Part shown: positions 1-7,763 of the stretch, piece by piece
Layout: the number at the start of each line of letters is the position of its first letter
Numbering within the stretch: the stretch's first letter is position 1
Origin: JAKFEW01 sp036675505
GTDB lineage: Bacteria > Cyanobacteriota > Sericytochromatia > S15B-MN24 > JAQBPE01
Assembly: GCA_036675505.1 (NCBI GenBank)
Contig: JAKFEW010000102.1
Span: 6,457 to 70,456, forward strand
Length of the DNA stretch: 64,000 bases
Direction of reading: 5' to 3'
The notes under the pieces: generated by a model
Database searches by the model: none
What the model was told of the DNA's origin: nothing
What the model saw: the letters and a program-made list of their open reading frames with translations, nothing else
Made by a program: the position numbers and the translations under genes

Positions 1-823
1 GCGGCAACGGCGCGGGCCCGGGCCAATCCGGCAGATAGGCCTTCACCATGTTGAGGCAGGTGAAGTCGCCGGCCGAAAGGTAAGACAGGAAGCCCTCCCG
101 GCCGATCAGGCGGCGCATGATCTCGCCCGCCGGCAGGCCGCGGGCATGGAGCGCGCGGACGCCCTCGCGCAGCTCGCGCATGTTCGCGGCCTTGCGGGCG
201 ATCGCCGCCCGCGCGTCGGGCACGGGCCCGCGGTGGGCGCAGTAGATCGTGCCGACTTCTTCCAGCGCCACGCGGTCGAGCGAATCGATCAGCTGATGGG
301 GATCTTCCTCACGGCGTAAGAACTTGAGCCGGTCGTGGATGTAGAGATCGCCGCTGAACAGCCAGCCTTCACGCGGCTCGACGAGCACCACGTGGTCGGG
401 CGCGTGGCCCGGCGTATGCACGACGCGGAAGGCGTGGTGCTCGGTCTCGAGCACGTCGCCGAGCGGCTCGACGACCGCGTCGCGCGCCACGCCCCAGGTG
501 AGCTTGCGGTAAAGCTGGATCGGCGGGAGCGCCGCGAGCAGCGGCACGGCCAGCGCATGCGCGCGCGGGGTGATGCCGGTCAGGGCGGTGATCAGCGCGT
601 TGTTGCCGGCGTGGTCCTCGTGGTGGTGGGTGTTCACGACCTGGCGGATCGGAAACTCGCCGAGCAGCCGCGCCACGTCGCGCGCCTGGTTGGGCGGCCC
701 CGTGTCGATCAGCAGGCCGTCGACGAGGTAGCAGCGAAACGGCATGGCCGGGCGCCCGAACACGGTCGGCCCCATCAAGAACTCGGTGATCGGCCCGTGC
801 CGCCGGACCTCGAAGACGGGCAT
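1..823 (-). CDS. MBL-fold metallo-hydrolase (3' end outside window)
   Basis: The reverse strand reads open from an ATG at 823 to the window edge with no stop, so about 274 codons are visible. The protein has the metallo-beta-lactamase-fold zinc motif HHHEDH near residue 65 (around 605-640), a downstream THTPGH-like stretch (HTPGHAPDHVV) and SGDLY, the usual third and fourth metal-ligand regions. It is therefore a zinc (or Fe) dependent hydrolase, probably a cytoplasmic thioesterase- or glyoxalase-II-like enzyme; the substrate cannot be read. The start lies four bases after the stop of the P-loop gene, so the two are probably co-translated. Fold assignment is firm, specific function unknown. 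Confidence 0.85.
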   Translation of the reverse strand, partial: MPVFEVRRHGPITEFLMGPTVFGRPAMPFRCYLVDGLLIDTGPPNQARDVARLLGEFPIRQVVNTHHHEDHAGNNALITALTGITPRAHALAVPLLAALPPIQLYRKLTWGVARDAVVEPLGDVLETEHHAFRVVHTPGHAPDHVVLVEPREGWLFSGDLYIHDRLKFLRREEDPHQLIDSLDRVALEEVGTIYCAHRGPVPDARAAIARKAANMRELREGVRALHARGLPAGEIMRRLIGREGFLSYLSAGDFTCLNMVKAYLPDWPGPAPLP

Positions 824-827
824 GCGC

Positions 828-1850
828 TCAGGCCCGTGCCGCCGCCGCGTGGCACACGTCGACCACGGGCAGCTGCGGGAAGGCCGCGCGGAAGGCGGTC
901 AGCAGCCGCGCGGGGTCGGTCTCGCGGCCGTCGGGGCTGGTGGGGTTCAGCGTGATGGCGACGCAATGGAGCGGTCGCAGCGCAAAGCACCGCTGGCCGC
1001 GACCGAGCAGCCGATCGAGCAACGCCCGCGAGGCGAGCACGTGGGTACCTGCCGGGACGATCACCTGGATCGGCTGGCGTTCGTTGAGCAGGGCCTCGGC
1101 CAGGCCGTCGGTCAGCGCGCCCGGCACGTGGAGGGCCAGGGTGCCCGCAGGCAGCCAGCCGGCGAAGCGCTCGAGGCCGTCGAGGAAGCTCGCGCCCGGC
1201 CACGGCACGAAGCCCTCGCCCACGATCGCCCCCGGCCCCGGATTCGCCGCACAGCTCGCCGCCCAGGCGGGTGCCGGCTGCGGCAATTGCAGGCGCGCGA
1301 GCACGGCGCGGGTCTCGTCGACCATTTGCGCGGGGTCATCCGCGAGCACGAGGCCGGTCGCGAGCACGAAGCCGTCGACGCCGGCCGAGATGAACGCCCG
1401 CCGGTCGGCCGCGCCGTCGAGCAGGATTTTCGTGCAGCCGAGCGCAGCGAGCTGGGCGAGCAGCGCGGCCGCCTCCTTCACCTTCACGGGCCCGGCCACC
1501 TCGACGTAGCCCGGCCCCTCCACGCGGTAGATGCCGACCGGCCCGAGCGCTGTACGGAAAGGCGTGGGCGCGATCAGGCGGAGGGTGGCCTGGGAATAGA
1601 GCGCGGACTCGTGGGAGGTCGCGACGAGCGCGCCGACCGGCGGCCGGACGCGCGGCTTCGGCCGGTTGGTGAGCTGATCGACGGCCTCGCCGTCGCGGCC
1701 CACGGACGAGAGCCCGAGGGTCTCACCGGCGGCATGGAAGCGGTCGATGAGGTAGTTGAGGGCGGTGGTCTTGCCGGCGTTCTTCACGGTGCCGGCGATC
1801 GCCAGGCGCTGGTACGGCGCGCAGGCGGCTTCGAGGAGCGGTGTGTTCAC
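828..1850 (-). CDS. P-loop NTPase-like protein with KNAGKTT motif
   Basis: This 340-residue protein has a Walker-A-like motif GTVKNAGKTT close to the N-terminus. No transmembrane segment is obvious. Two starts are possible: GTG at 1850, used here, which gives the N-terminus MNTPLLEAA, or TTG at 1880, which overlaps the upstream stop as TTGA. Neither has a strong ribosome binding site. The KNAGKTT P-loop and length recall the proteins encoded beside lysine/ornithine aminomutases that act in their reactivation, but no aminomutase gene is visible here, so this is only a lead. It sits in a tight minus-strand run between the M14-like peptidase and the MBL hydrolase. Confidence 0.65.
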   Translation of the reverse strand: MNTPLLEAACAPYQRLAIAGTVKNAGKTTALNYLIDRFHAAGETLGLSSVGRDGEAVDQLTNRPKPRVRPPVGALVATSHESALYSQATLRLIAPTPFRTALGPVGIYRVEGPGYVEVAGPVKVKEAAALLAQLAALGCTKILLDGAADRRAFISAGVDGFVLATGLVLADDPAQMVDETRAVLARLQLPQPAPAWAASCAANPGPGAIVGEGFVPWPGASFLDGLERFAGWLPAGTLALHVPGALTDGLAEALLNERQPIQVIVPAGTHVLASRALLDRLLGRGQRCFALRPLHCVAITLNPTSPDGRETDPARLLTAFRAAFPQLPVVDVCHAAAARA

Positions 1851-1876
1851 CCCGCCATGATAGCACCGCGGGCCGA

Positions 1877-2713
1877 TCAACGGCGGTGCGGCGGCCGGCG
1901 CGGCGCGCGCGACGGCACGGGCTCGGCGAAGCGGACCTGGCCGGCGATCGCCTGAAAGGCCGCCGTGAGCCCCGCCAGGTGCGCCCGCACGCGCAGCTCG
2001 AGGTCCGCCCGCGCGGGCGTCTCGACCGTCACGGCCGCGTCCGCGCAGCGCGCACGCATCCAGACCGCCTGGGGGCCGCCCTCACGCGGCACCGCGCTCA
2101 GCGGCACGCTGCACCAGCCGTCGCCGAGGCCGAGACGCGCATCCTCGCTCACCTCGCCGTCCGCGAGCAGCGCCCGCCGCAACTCGCCGCGAGGCGCGAG
2201 CGGCAGGCCGGCGGCGGCGAGGGCCCGGGCGATCGTGCGCCCGAGCCCGTCGCCCTCGGCCTCGGCCTCGAGCACGTAGCCGCCGCGCAGGCGATCGTCT
2301 TCATGGAGGTCGATGAAGAGCCTCACGCGGTGGCCCGCTTCGGCGCGCACGAAGTCGCCCGCCAGGGCCGGTGGCGCCTGATCGAAGCGGAAGGCCCGGT
2401 TGAGGTCGCGCCCGCAACCGTCCTCGCGCGAGCCGCGCATCAGGCCCTCGGGGTTCATGCAGGGGAAGACGTCGAGCGCAACGCCGGGCGGAATCGCACC
2501 GGATTCGAGCAGGCGCATCGCCGCCTCGACGCCAGCCGGCTCGTCGCCGTGGATGCCCGCGGCGACGCAGGCGCGCGCCAGCTCACGGCCGCGCGCCGGG
2601 ACCCGCACGCGCCAGAGCGACAGGCCGTCGCCGAGCCGCTCGACGCGGTAGCTCCAGTGACGGCGGGACATGATGCGCAGGCGGGCTTCGAGCGCCGTGA
2701 GGCGGTCGACCAT
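1877..2713 (-). CDS. M14-family zinc carboxypeptidase / succinylglutamate desuccinylase-like hydrolase
   Basis: The protein (278 aa) contains GIHGDEPAG, the H-x-x-E zinc-binding motif of the M14 carboxypeptidase/aspartoacylase superfamily. Downstream are CGRDLNRAF, the N-R substrate-binding signature, and the third metal-ligand region IDLHEDD. The fold is thus a zinc amidohydrolase that cleaves a terminal amino acid or deacylates an N-acyl amino acid. The start is the ATG at 2713, preceded by AGGAGGA at good spacing; the open frame runs further upstream but that part reads as low-complexity shadow. Its stop overlaps the alternative TTG start of the next gene. No signal peptide is seen, so a cytoplasmic role is likely. 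Confidence 0.8.
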   Translation of the reverse strand: MVDRLTALEARLRIMSRRHWSYRVERLGDGLSLWRVRVPARGRELARACVAAGIHGDEPAGVEAAMRLLESGAIPPGVALDVFPCMNPEGLMRGSREDGCGRDLNRAFRFDQAPPALAGDFVRAEAGHRVRLFIDLHEDDRLRGGYVLEAEAEGDGLGRTIARALAAAGLPLAPRGELRRALLADGEVSEDARLGLGDGWCSVPLSAVPREGGPQAVWMRARCADAAVTVETPARADLELRVRAHLAGLTAAFQAIAGQVRFAEPVPSRAPRRPPHRR

Positions 2714-2726
2714 CGGTTCCTCCTGA

Positions 2727-3185
2727 TCAGGGGCGCACGTCGGGCTCCCGGCGACGGCCGACGGGCCGCGGCTCGGTGCCGCGGTGGGGCCGAAACGCCT
2801 CAGGGTCGGGATCCTCGAACGCGATCGTGGGCGGTCGTGACGGCGTATGGTCGGCGGGGTGCGCCGGCCCGTGCCCCCCAGCATGCGCGTCCGCCCGGGC
2901 CAGATCAACCAGCAAGGGGCCCACCGCCACGCCGAGGAAGACGGGCCCGAAGGGTGCGAGCCGCTCCGTGGCGGCCACGAGCAGGCGCGAGGCCGGGACC
3001 GGCTTGCCGCGCTGGAGGTGGTGGAAGGCGGCGGCCGCCTGGATCAGGCCCTGGTAGAACGGCCGCGCCGCGCTGCGGTTGCGCAGCCAGAGATCCTCCC
3101 AGCGCTCGTGGGCCTCGTAGAAATCGCCCGCGTTGAAGCGGGCGATGCCAGCGAGGAACAGCGCCAGGTCCGGGTCGGTGGTCAC
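2727..3185 (-). CDS. DUF309 family protein
   Basis: This 152-aa protein carries the DUF309 signature near residues 17-33: F-x-x-G-D-F-Y-E-A-H-E-x-W-E-x-x-W, followed by FYQGLIQAAAAFHHLQRG. DUF309 proteins are small helical proteins of unknown biochemical role. The conserved part ends near residue 90; the last 50 residues are rich in Pro, Arg and His and look like a disordered tail. It lies between the DHH phosphoesterase (stop 19 bases upstream) and the M14 hydrolase (13 bases downstream), so the run from 4200 to the left edge looks like one transcription unit. Confidence 0.85.
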   Translation of the reverse strand: MTTDPDLALFLAGIARFNAGDFYEAHERWEDLWLRNRSAARPFYQGLIQAAAAFHHLQRGKPVPASRLLVAATERLAPFGPVFLGVAVGPLLVDLARADAHAGGHGPAHPADHTPSRPPTIAFEDPDPEAFRPHRGTEPRPVGRRREPDVRP

Positions 3186-3204
3186 TTCGCGGGATCGCTG
3201 GCGC

Positions 3205-4200
3205 TCACGCCTGCACGGCGAGCTGGTCGTGCACGGCCTGCTCGGCGGTGGCGACCAGCTGCACGATCGCTTCCGCGAGCGGCCCGTCGAAGCGCGCGCC
3301 GGCCGCGAACCGGTGGCCGCCGCCGCCGAAGCGCTTGGCGACCTCGTTCACGACGACCCGTCCCTTCGAGCGCAGGCTGATCTTGATCTTGTCGGGCTCG
3401 CTCTCCTTGAAGAGCAGGTAGATCTCGCCGCCCACGATCTTGGGCATGTGCAGCGTCAGCATCTCCATCGCCTGGTCGCCGCCCCCGGTGCGCTCCATCA
3501 TCTCGCGCGAGAGGGCGCCGTAGACGATCTTGCCCTCGGCGGCCGTGCGCAATTCGGCGAGCACGGCGCCGTAGAGCTGGAAATCCTGCATCGAGACCTG
3601 CTCGTTCTGCAGGCGGTTCAATTCGTCCGGCCGCGCGCCCGCGTCGACGAGCTGGGCGACCTTCCGGAAGAGCGGGCCGTCGCAGCGGTCCGTGATGAAG
3701 CCGCCGCGCGTGTCGAAGAGGATGCCCGTGAAGAGACAGGCGGCGCTCGCCTCGTCGAATGCCACGCCGAGGTGCTCGGCGAGCTCGGCGACAATCAGCG
3801 AGGTCGCGGCGGTCTCGGTGTTCACGTAGATCCACTCGGCGTACTCGCCGTTGCCCTGGTGGTGGTCCAGGTTCATCCAGGTGGGCCAGTCGCGCACGGT
3901 GGCGATCTGACGGTGGCGCTCGCCGCCGTCCAGGAAGATGAGCTTGCGCTCACGCGCGTCCGCCGGCAGCTCGAACGCGACCGGCAGGTACTGCGAAAGG
4001 AACCGGCAGTTCGCGGGCATCGGCTCGTCGCTGAACACGACCGCGTCCTTGCCGAGCTGCTTGAGCAGCAGCGCGAAGCCGAGCGTCGAGCCGAAGGCGT
4101 CGGGATCGGGCTGGACGTGCGGCACGATCAAGTAGCGATCGTTCGCCTTGAGCAGCTCGGCGACGTGGTCGAGGCCGCGGACGTTGCTGACGGCATCCAT
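3205..4200 (-). CDS. DHH family phosphoesterase (NrnA-like oligoribonuclease/pAp phosphatase)
   Basis: The 331-aa protein shows DHH motif I (HVQPDPDAFGS, around residue 28), motif II (the FLDGG region), the name-giving motif III as LDHHQGN (around residue 110) and the DHHA1 motif GGGGHRFAAG near residue 300. Length and order match NrnA-type enzymes that degrade short RNAs and dephosphorylate 3'-phosphoadenosine 5'-phosphate; related c-di-AMP hydrolases share this core. The start is ATG 4200 with AGAGGAG upstream. The frame continues to 4980, but that part is antisense to the rhomboid gene. It is divergent from the rhomboid gene and heads the minus-strand run. Confidence 0.88.
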   Translation of the reverse strand: MDAVSNVRGLDHVAELLKANDRYLIVPHVQPDPDAFGSTLGFALLLKQLGKDAVVFSDEPMPANCRFLSQYLPVAFELPADARERKLIFLDGGERHRQIATVRDWPTWMNLDHHQGNGEYAEWIYVNTETAATSLIVAELAEHLGVAFDEASAACLFTGILFDTRGGFITDRCDGPLFRKVAQLVDAGARPDELNRLQNEQVSMQDFQLYGAVLAELRTAAEGKIVYGALSREMMERTGGGDQAMEMLTLHMPKIVGGEIYLLFKESEPDKIKISLRSKGRVVVNEVAKRFGGGGHRFAAGARFDGPLAEAIVQLVATAEQAVHDQLAVQA

Positions 4201-4234
4201 GGAACGGGCTCCTCTCGATGGGTGGGGGACCCCC

Positions 4235-4266
4235 ATCTTACCCGACTCGCGCCGCGCGGTTATGCT
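4235..4266 (+). promoter_or_regulatory. Overlapping divergent promoters of rhomboid and DHH genes
   Basis: On the plus strand TTACCC (4238-4243), a 17-base spacer and TATGCT (4261-4266) make a sigma-70-type promoter 22 bases before the rhomboid ATG. On the minus strand TAAGAT (4240-4235) is a candidate -10 for the DHH gene. The two signals overlap, so the genes may compete for polymerase. This is read by eye only. Confidence 0.45.
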
Positions 4267-4287
4267 GGGGCCAGGAGGACGCCCCCC

Positions 4288-5028
4288 ATGCTGCCCATCC
4301 ATGACGAAAACCCGAGCGGTTGCACGCCCTGGGTCACCTACGCCTTGATCGCGGCGAACGTGTTGGTCTTCCTGTACCAGCTCTCGCTGGGCGACCAGGG
4401 GCTCGAGCGTTTCTTCTTCACCTTCGCCGTCGTGCCGAAGGAGTTCTTCGCGGACCTCCACAGGCTCTCGGGCGGCGGCTCCGTCGGCATGCTGGACTTC
4501 GCGCCGCTGTTCACCTCCATGTTTATGCACGGTGGGTGGATGCACCTGGGGGGCAATATGCTCTTTCTGTACATCTTTGGCGACAACGTCGAGGACCGCC
4601 TGGGGCACACCGCTTACCTGATCTTCTACCTCCTGTGCGGCATCGCGGCGAGCCTCGCGCACGCCTGGTCGGGGCCGACCAGCGCGCTCCCTTCGCTCGG
4701 CGCGAGCGGCGCGATCGGCGGCGTGCTCGGCGCGTACATCGTGCTCCACCCGGCGGCGCGCGTCACGACGCTGGTGTTCCTCGGCTTCATGATCACGACG
4801 CTGCGCATCCCGGCCTTCGTCTTCCTGGGGATCTGGTTCCTGCTGCAGTCGATCCAGGGCCTCGCGGCGCTCGGCGCGCCGAGCACGGCCGCGGAAGGCG
4901 GCACGGCCTGGTGGGCGCACATCGGCGGCTTCGTGGTCGGGATGGTCGGCGGGGCGATCGCCCGCGTGGCGCCTGCGCATGGGCCCGCGCGCAGCCGCTA
5001 CGCCGACACCTGGTATTCCAACCGCTGA
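4288..5028 (+). CDS. Rhomboid family intramembrane serine protease
   Basis: This 246-aa protein has about six hydrophobic segments. The rhomboid signature is complete: the HGGWMHLGGNMLFL segment (loop 1/TM2), the catalytic serine in GASGAIGG (TM4, around residue 135) and the catalytic histidine in the final helix (AHIGGFVVG, around residue 210). It should cleave transmembrane substrates within the inner membrane. The start is ATG 4288 behind AGGAGGA (4273-4279). The gene is monocistronic, diverging from the DHH gene and converging on the zinc-finger gene, with a hairpin across both stops. Confidence 0.92.
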   Translation: MLPIHDENPSGCTPWVTYALIAANVLVFLYQLSLGDQGLERFFFTFAVVPKEFFADLHRLSGGGSVGMLDFAPLFTSMFMHGGWMHLGGNMLFLYIFGDNVEDRLGHTAYLIFYLLCGIAASLAHAWSGPTSALPSLGASGAIGGVLGAYIVLHPAARVTTLVFLGFMITTLRIPAFVFLGIWFLLQSIQGLAALGAPSTAAEGGTAWWAHIGGFVVGMVGGAIARVAPAHGPARSRYADTWYSNR

Positions 5029-5064
5029 CGCCTTGCACGCCCGCGGCAGCAGCCGTCAGCGGTT
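5020..5064. terminator. Hairpin spanning two convergent stop codons
   Basis: AACCGCTGACG (5020-5030) and its perfect complement CGTCAGCGGTT (5054-5064) form an 11-bp stem with a 23-base loop. Each arm contains the last codons and stop of one convergent gene, both of which end Asn-Arg-stop. There is no clear T tract, so a terminator role for both strands is inferred from position. Confidence 0.45.
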
Positions 5065-6078
5065 CAAGACGTTCAGCGAGAAGGTCGTGCTGGTCGAGCC
5101 TGAGCCGTTGAAGGCCGTGATCGTCACGTTGTGCGACCCATTGCCCGCCGCGCGCGTATTCCACGAGAAACGCGGGGCGGCGCCGGCATCGCTGCCGATC
5201 AACGTGCCGTCCACCTCGCAAACGACGCGGGTGGGCGCGCCCGCGACGGCCGCGCGAATCGAGGTGGTGCCGCCCACGATCGTGCCGTCGGCCGGCGCCA
5301 CGGCACGGATCTCGAGCGGCACCGCCGCGGCCGCCGCGCCGCCGCCGGCGGGTAGCGTAGCGGCGCCGCCGCCCGAAGACGCGGCGCCACCCGCGGCACC
5401 GGCGGCCGGGACCGGATCGCTGAGCTTCACGCGCTTCTCGCTCTTGAGGCGGGCGAGCAGCGCGAGCTCGTCCGCTGAGAACTCACTGTTCTTGATGTGC
5501 TCGAGCGTCTCGCGGGTCGTGTCCACCTTGGCGGGCTTCTGCGTCATGACCTTGTACGAGACCACGAGGCCGAGGACCATGCAGCCGACCACGATGTAGT
5601 CGCGGGGCTTGAGGCGCTTCGAGGCCTTCGCCGCCTCCATCTCCGCGAACACCGCGCGGCCCTTCTCGTTGGGGCCGAACGCGCGCGCCTGGGCATCCTT
5701 GTTCACGCGCGCGCAGACGCCACAGATGCCGGAGGTGTTCAGACAGGCCGGGCAATAGTGGCGCGCGCACGTCACGCACTGCCGCTCGCCGCGGATGTCC
5801 TGGTGCCGGAAGCAATACACGACGTCGCTGCGCTGGCCGGGCGTCGTGCGGGGCGTGGGGCCGCCGACCGTCCGGCCGCTCGGCGCCGCGGCGGTTCGCC
5901 CGCCGGGCGCCTGTGCCTTCGCGCCCTTCGCAGGCTCGCTCACGGAGGCCTGCTTGCGGACACACTGGTCGCAAAGGCCCTTGGCGCCTTCATCGCGGCA
6001 CATGGCGCAGACCGGCATCTTGCAGCCGACGCACGAGGTCACAGCGGCGGTCTTGGCGTGATAGTAACACTTCTGCAT
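5056..6078 (-). CDS. Double B-box-like zinc-finger membrane protein with C-terminal Ig-like domain
   Basis: The 340-aa protein begins with a cysteine module C4-x2-H7-x8-C16-x2-C19-x4-C24-x2-C27-x8-C36-x2-C39, which resembles a B-box zinc finger. A second copy lies near residues 88-124. A hydrophobic stretch (IVVGCMVLGLVVSYKV, around 186-201) is a probable single membrane span. After a Gly/Ala-rich linker the last about 90 residues look like a bacterial Ig-like domain (ending FSLNVLNR). This implies cytoplasmic zinc fingers and an exported Ig domain, although the topology is inferred. It is a clear paralogue of the next gene upstream (6097-6678). Function unknown. Confidence 0.8.
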   Translation of the reverse strand: MQKCYYHAKTAAVTSCVGCKMPVCAMCRDEGAKGLCDQCVRKQASVSEPAKGAKAQAPGGRTAAAPSGRTVGGPTPRTTPGQRSDVVYCFRHQDIRGERQCVTCARHYCPACLNTSGICGVCARVNKDAQARAFGPNEKGRAVFAEMEAAKASKRLKPRDYIVVGCMVLGLVVSYKVMTQKPAKVDTTRETLEHIKNSEFSADELALLARLKSEKRVKLSDPVPAAGAAGGAASSGGGAATLPAGGGAAAAAVPLEIRAVAPADGTIVGGTTSIRAAVAGAPTRVVCEVDGTLIGSDAGAAPRFSWNTRAAGNGSHNVTITAFNGSGSTSTTFSLNVLNR

Positions 6079-6096
6079 GGGCGGCCTCCGGCGACG

Positions 6097-6678
6097 TCAG
6101 GACAGCATCTTGTAGGCCACGATGAGCAGGAAGACGACGATCGCGAAGATGAAGAACGTGGCGGGTTGCATCAAGCCACCGGCCGGCTCGGCCGGCGGTG
6201 CGACGGCGGGCTTCGCGGGGCGGGGCCGCTCGGCGGTGGCCGTCGCGGGGCGCTCCGCGACCGTGCGCGGAAGGCCGCCCGTGCCGCCGCTCTTGCGTGG
6301 CGGGGGCGCGGGCGCCGTGGCGTGGCGGGCGCAATGCGTGCACATGCCGCTCCCGTCGAGGCACTCCTGGCAGAACGACCGGGTGCAGGAGGGGCAGGTG
6401 CCGGCCGCGATCACGTCGAAGTGTTGAAAGCAGTAGGTGACGTTCTTTTGGCTCGTCGGCCGGCCCGCGGTCTTGAGCATCGTCGCCTTGTGGCTGCTCT
6501 GGACCATGCCGGTCTTCTTCATATCCGTGATCTGCTCGCCGAGCGCGGTGACCCGCTTCATGCAGGCCTCGCAGAAGCCCTTGTTGCCGGCATCCTGGCA
6601 AGCGCCGCACACCGGCATCTTGCAACCGAGGCAAGTCGTAGCGGCGTCAGTTTTGGCGTGGTAGAAGCATTTCTGCAT
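6097..6678 (-). CDS. Double B-box-like zinc-finger tail-anchored membrane protein
   Basis: This 194-codon gene starts at ATG 6678 with GGAG just upstream; a longer frame from 6708 is less likely because the paralogue also begins MQKC(F/Y)YHAKT. It repeats the paralogue's layout: a first Cys/His module at residues 4-39, a second (CFQHFDV...CTHC) around 90-125, a Pro/Ala-rich linker and one C-terminal transmembrane helix (ATFFIFAIVVFLLIVAYKML) that ends the protein. It lacks the Ig-like domain. The two genes are separated by 18 bases and are likely co-transcribed. Zinc binding is inferred from the cysteine spacing; the partner or ligand is unknown. Confidence 0.8.
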   Translation of the reverse strand: MQKCFYHAKTDAATTCLGCKMPVCGACQDAGNKGFCEACMKRVTALGEQITDMKKTGMVQSSHKATMLKTAGRPTSQKNVTYCFQHFDVIAAGTCPSCTRSFCQECLDGSGMCTHCARHATAPAPPPRKSGGTGGLPRTVAERPATATAERPRPAKPAVAPPAEPAGGLMQPATFFIFAIVVFLLIVAYKMLS

Positions 6679-6766
6679 GGTGGCTCCGGGTCGGGCCTCC
6701 CCGAGCACCCGTCCTTACCTCATATACCTAAAAAGCCGCGGCGAGCTACAGGGTGTCTGGCCGACC

Positions 6767-7762
6767 TCACGGCGCGGGTGGCGCCTTCGCTGCCGCCTCG
6801 GCTGCCCGCTGGGCCGCGCGCTCGGCGCGGTGATCGACATAGACGGGCGCCCCCCGCTCGGCGAACGGCACCTCGATCCGATCCAGATCGTGCGGCAACA
6901 CCACCCGCGGGTTGAGCGCGCGCGCCTCAGCCAGCAGCTCACGCGGCGAGTGGCGGAAGCTCAGGTGGGTGAGCGCGAGCAGCCGCACGTCCGCGTCGAG
7001 CGCCAGCTGGGCCGCCTCGGCGGCGGTCGAATGGTAGGTCTCGCGGGCGCGTTCGACGGCTTCGTTCGAGAAGGTCGAGTCGTGCACGAGCACGTCCGCC
7101 CCGCGCGAGGCCTCGGCCACCGCCGGGCAGGGCCGCGTGTCGCCCGTAACCACGACGCGCCGCCCGGCGCGGCCGGGGCCGAGCACCTGCGCGGGCGTCA
7201 CCGGGCCGGCCGCGCCAGTGACGGTTTCGCCCCGCTGCAGCTTGCCGTAGTCGGGCCCGGGGGTCACGCCGAGCGCGCGCGCCTGGTCGACGTCGAAGCG
7301 GCCCGGCCGGGGCTCCTCGATGAAGCACCATCCGACCGAGGCGACCCGGTGATCGGTGCGCAGGGCTTCGAGCCGCCAGCCGTCGAGCGCCGCCGTGTAG
7401 CCCGGCTCGATCTCGTGGTAGCTCACCGTGTAAGTGGTATAGCCGATGATGCGCTTGAAGAGCGAGACCATACTCGCGAGCCCTTTCGGGCCGTAGACCG
7501 CGACGGGCTCCTGGCGGCCCCAAAGCTCCCAGGTCTTGAGCATGCCGGGCAGGCCCAGGTAGTGGTCGGCGTGCAGGTGGGTGAGGGCGATCGCCCCGAT
7601 CTGGTTGATGCCGACGCCGGCGCGCATCAGCTGGCGCTGCGTGCCCTCGCCGCAATCGACCAGCACGCGCTCGCCGCCGCGCTTGATCAGCGTCGCGGAC
7701 AGCCCGCGCTCAGGCGTCGGAACCGCACCCGAGGTGCCCAGAAACAGTACTTCCATCTCCAT
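6767..7762 (-). CDS. rnz: Ribonuclease Z (tRNA 3' processing endonuclease)
   Basis: The 331-aa protein starts EVLFLGTSGAVPTPERG, the characteristic beginning of bacterial RNase Z. It has the zinc motif HLHADH (around residue 63), the GDTRPC segment carrying a metal-ligand Asp, HDSTF, YHSTA and a late ALTHLSFRH histidine. The enzyme removes 3' trailers from tRNA precursors, which fits a genome whose tRNA here lacks an encoded CCA. The C-terminus has an Ala-rich extension. Its ATG comes one base after the stop of the phosphate transporter gene, so it is the last gene of a DUF47-PiT-rnz operon. Confidence 0.9.
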   Translation of the reverse strand: MEMEVLFLGTSGAVPTPERGLSATLIKRGGERVLVDCGEGTQRQLMRAGVGINQIGAIALTHLHADHYLGLPGMLKTWELWGRQEPVAVYGPKGLASMVSLFKRIIGYTTYTVSYHEIEPGYTAALDGWRLEALRTDHRVASVGWCFIEEPRPGRFDVDQARALGVTPGPDYGKLQRGETVTGAAGPVTPAQVLGPGRAGRRVVVTGDTRPCPAVAEASRGADVLVHDSTFSNEAVERARETYHSTAAEAAQLALDADVRLLALTHLSFRHSPRELLAEARALNPRVVLPHDLDRIEVPFAERGAPVYVDHRAERAAQRAAEAAAKAPPAP

Positions 7763-7763
7763 A

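Noticed and set aside
3133..4287. Upstream extension of the rhomboid frame to 631 aa
   Set aside because: The extra part is the complement of the DHH phosphoesterase. The real start is ATG 4288 behind AGGAGGA.
4201..4980. Extension of the DHH gene to 591 aa
   Set aside because: The extra part is antisense to the rhomboid gene and Arg/Glu-rich; ATG 4200 has a good ribosome site and starts right before the conserved domain.
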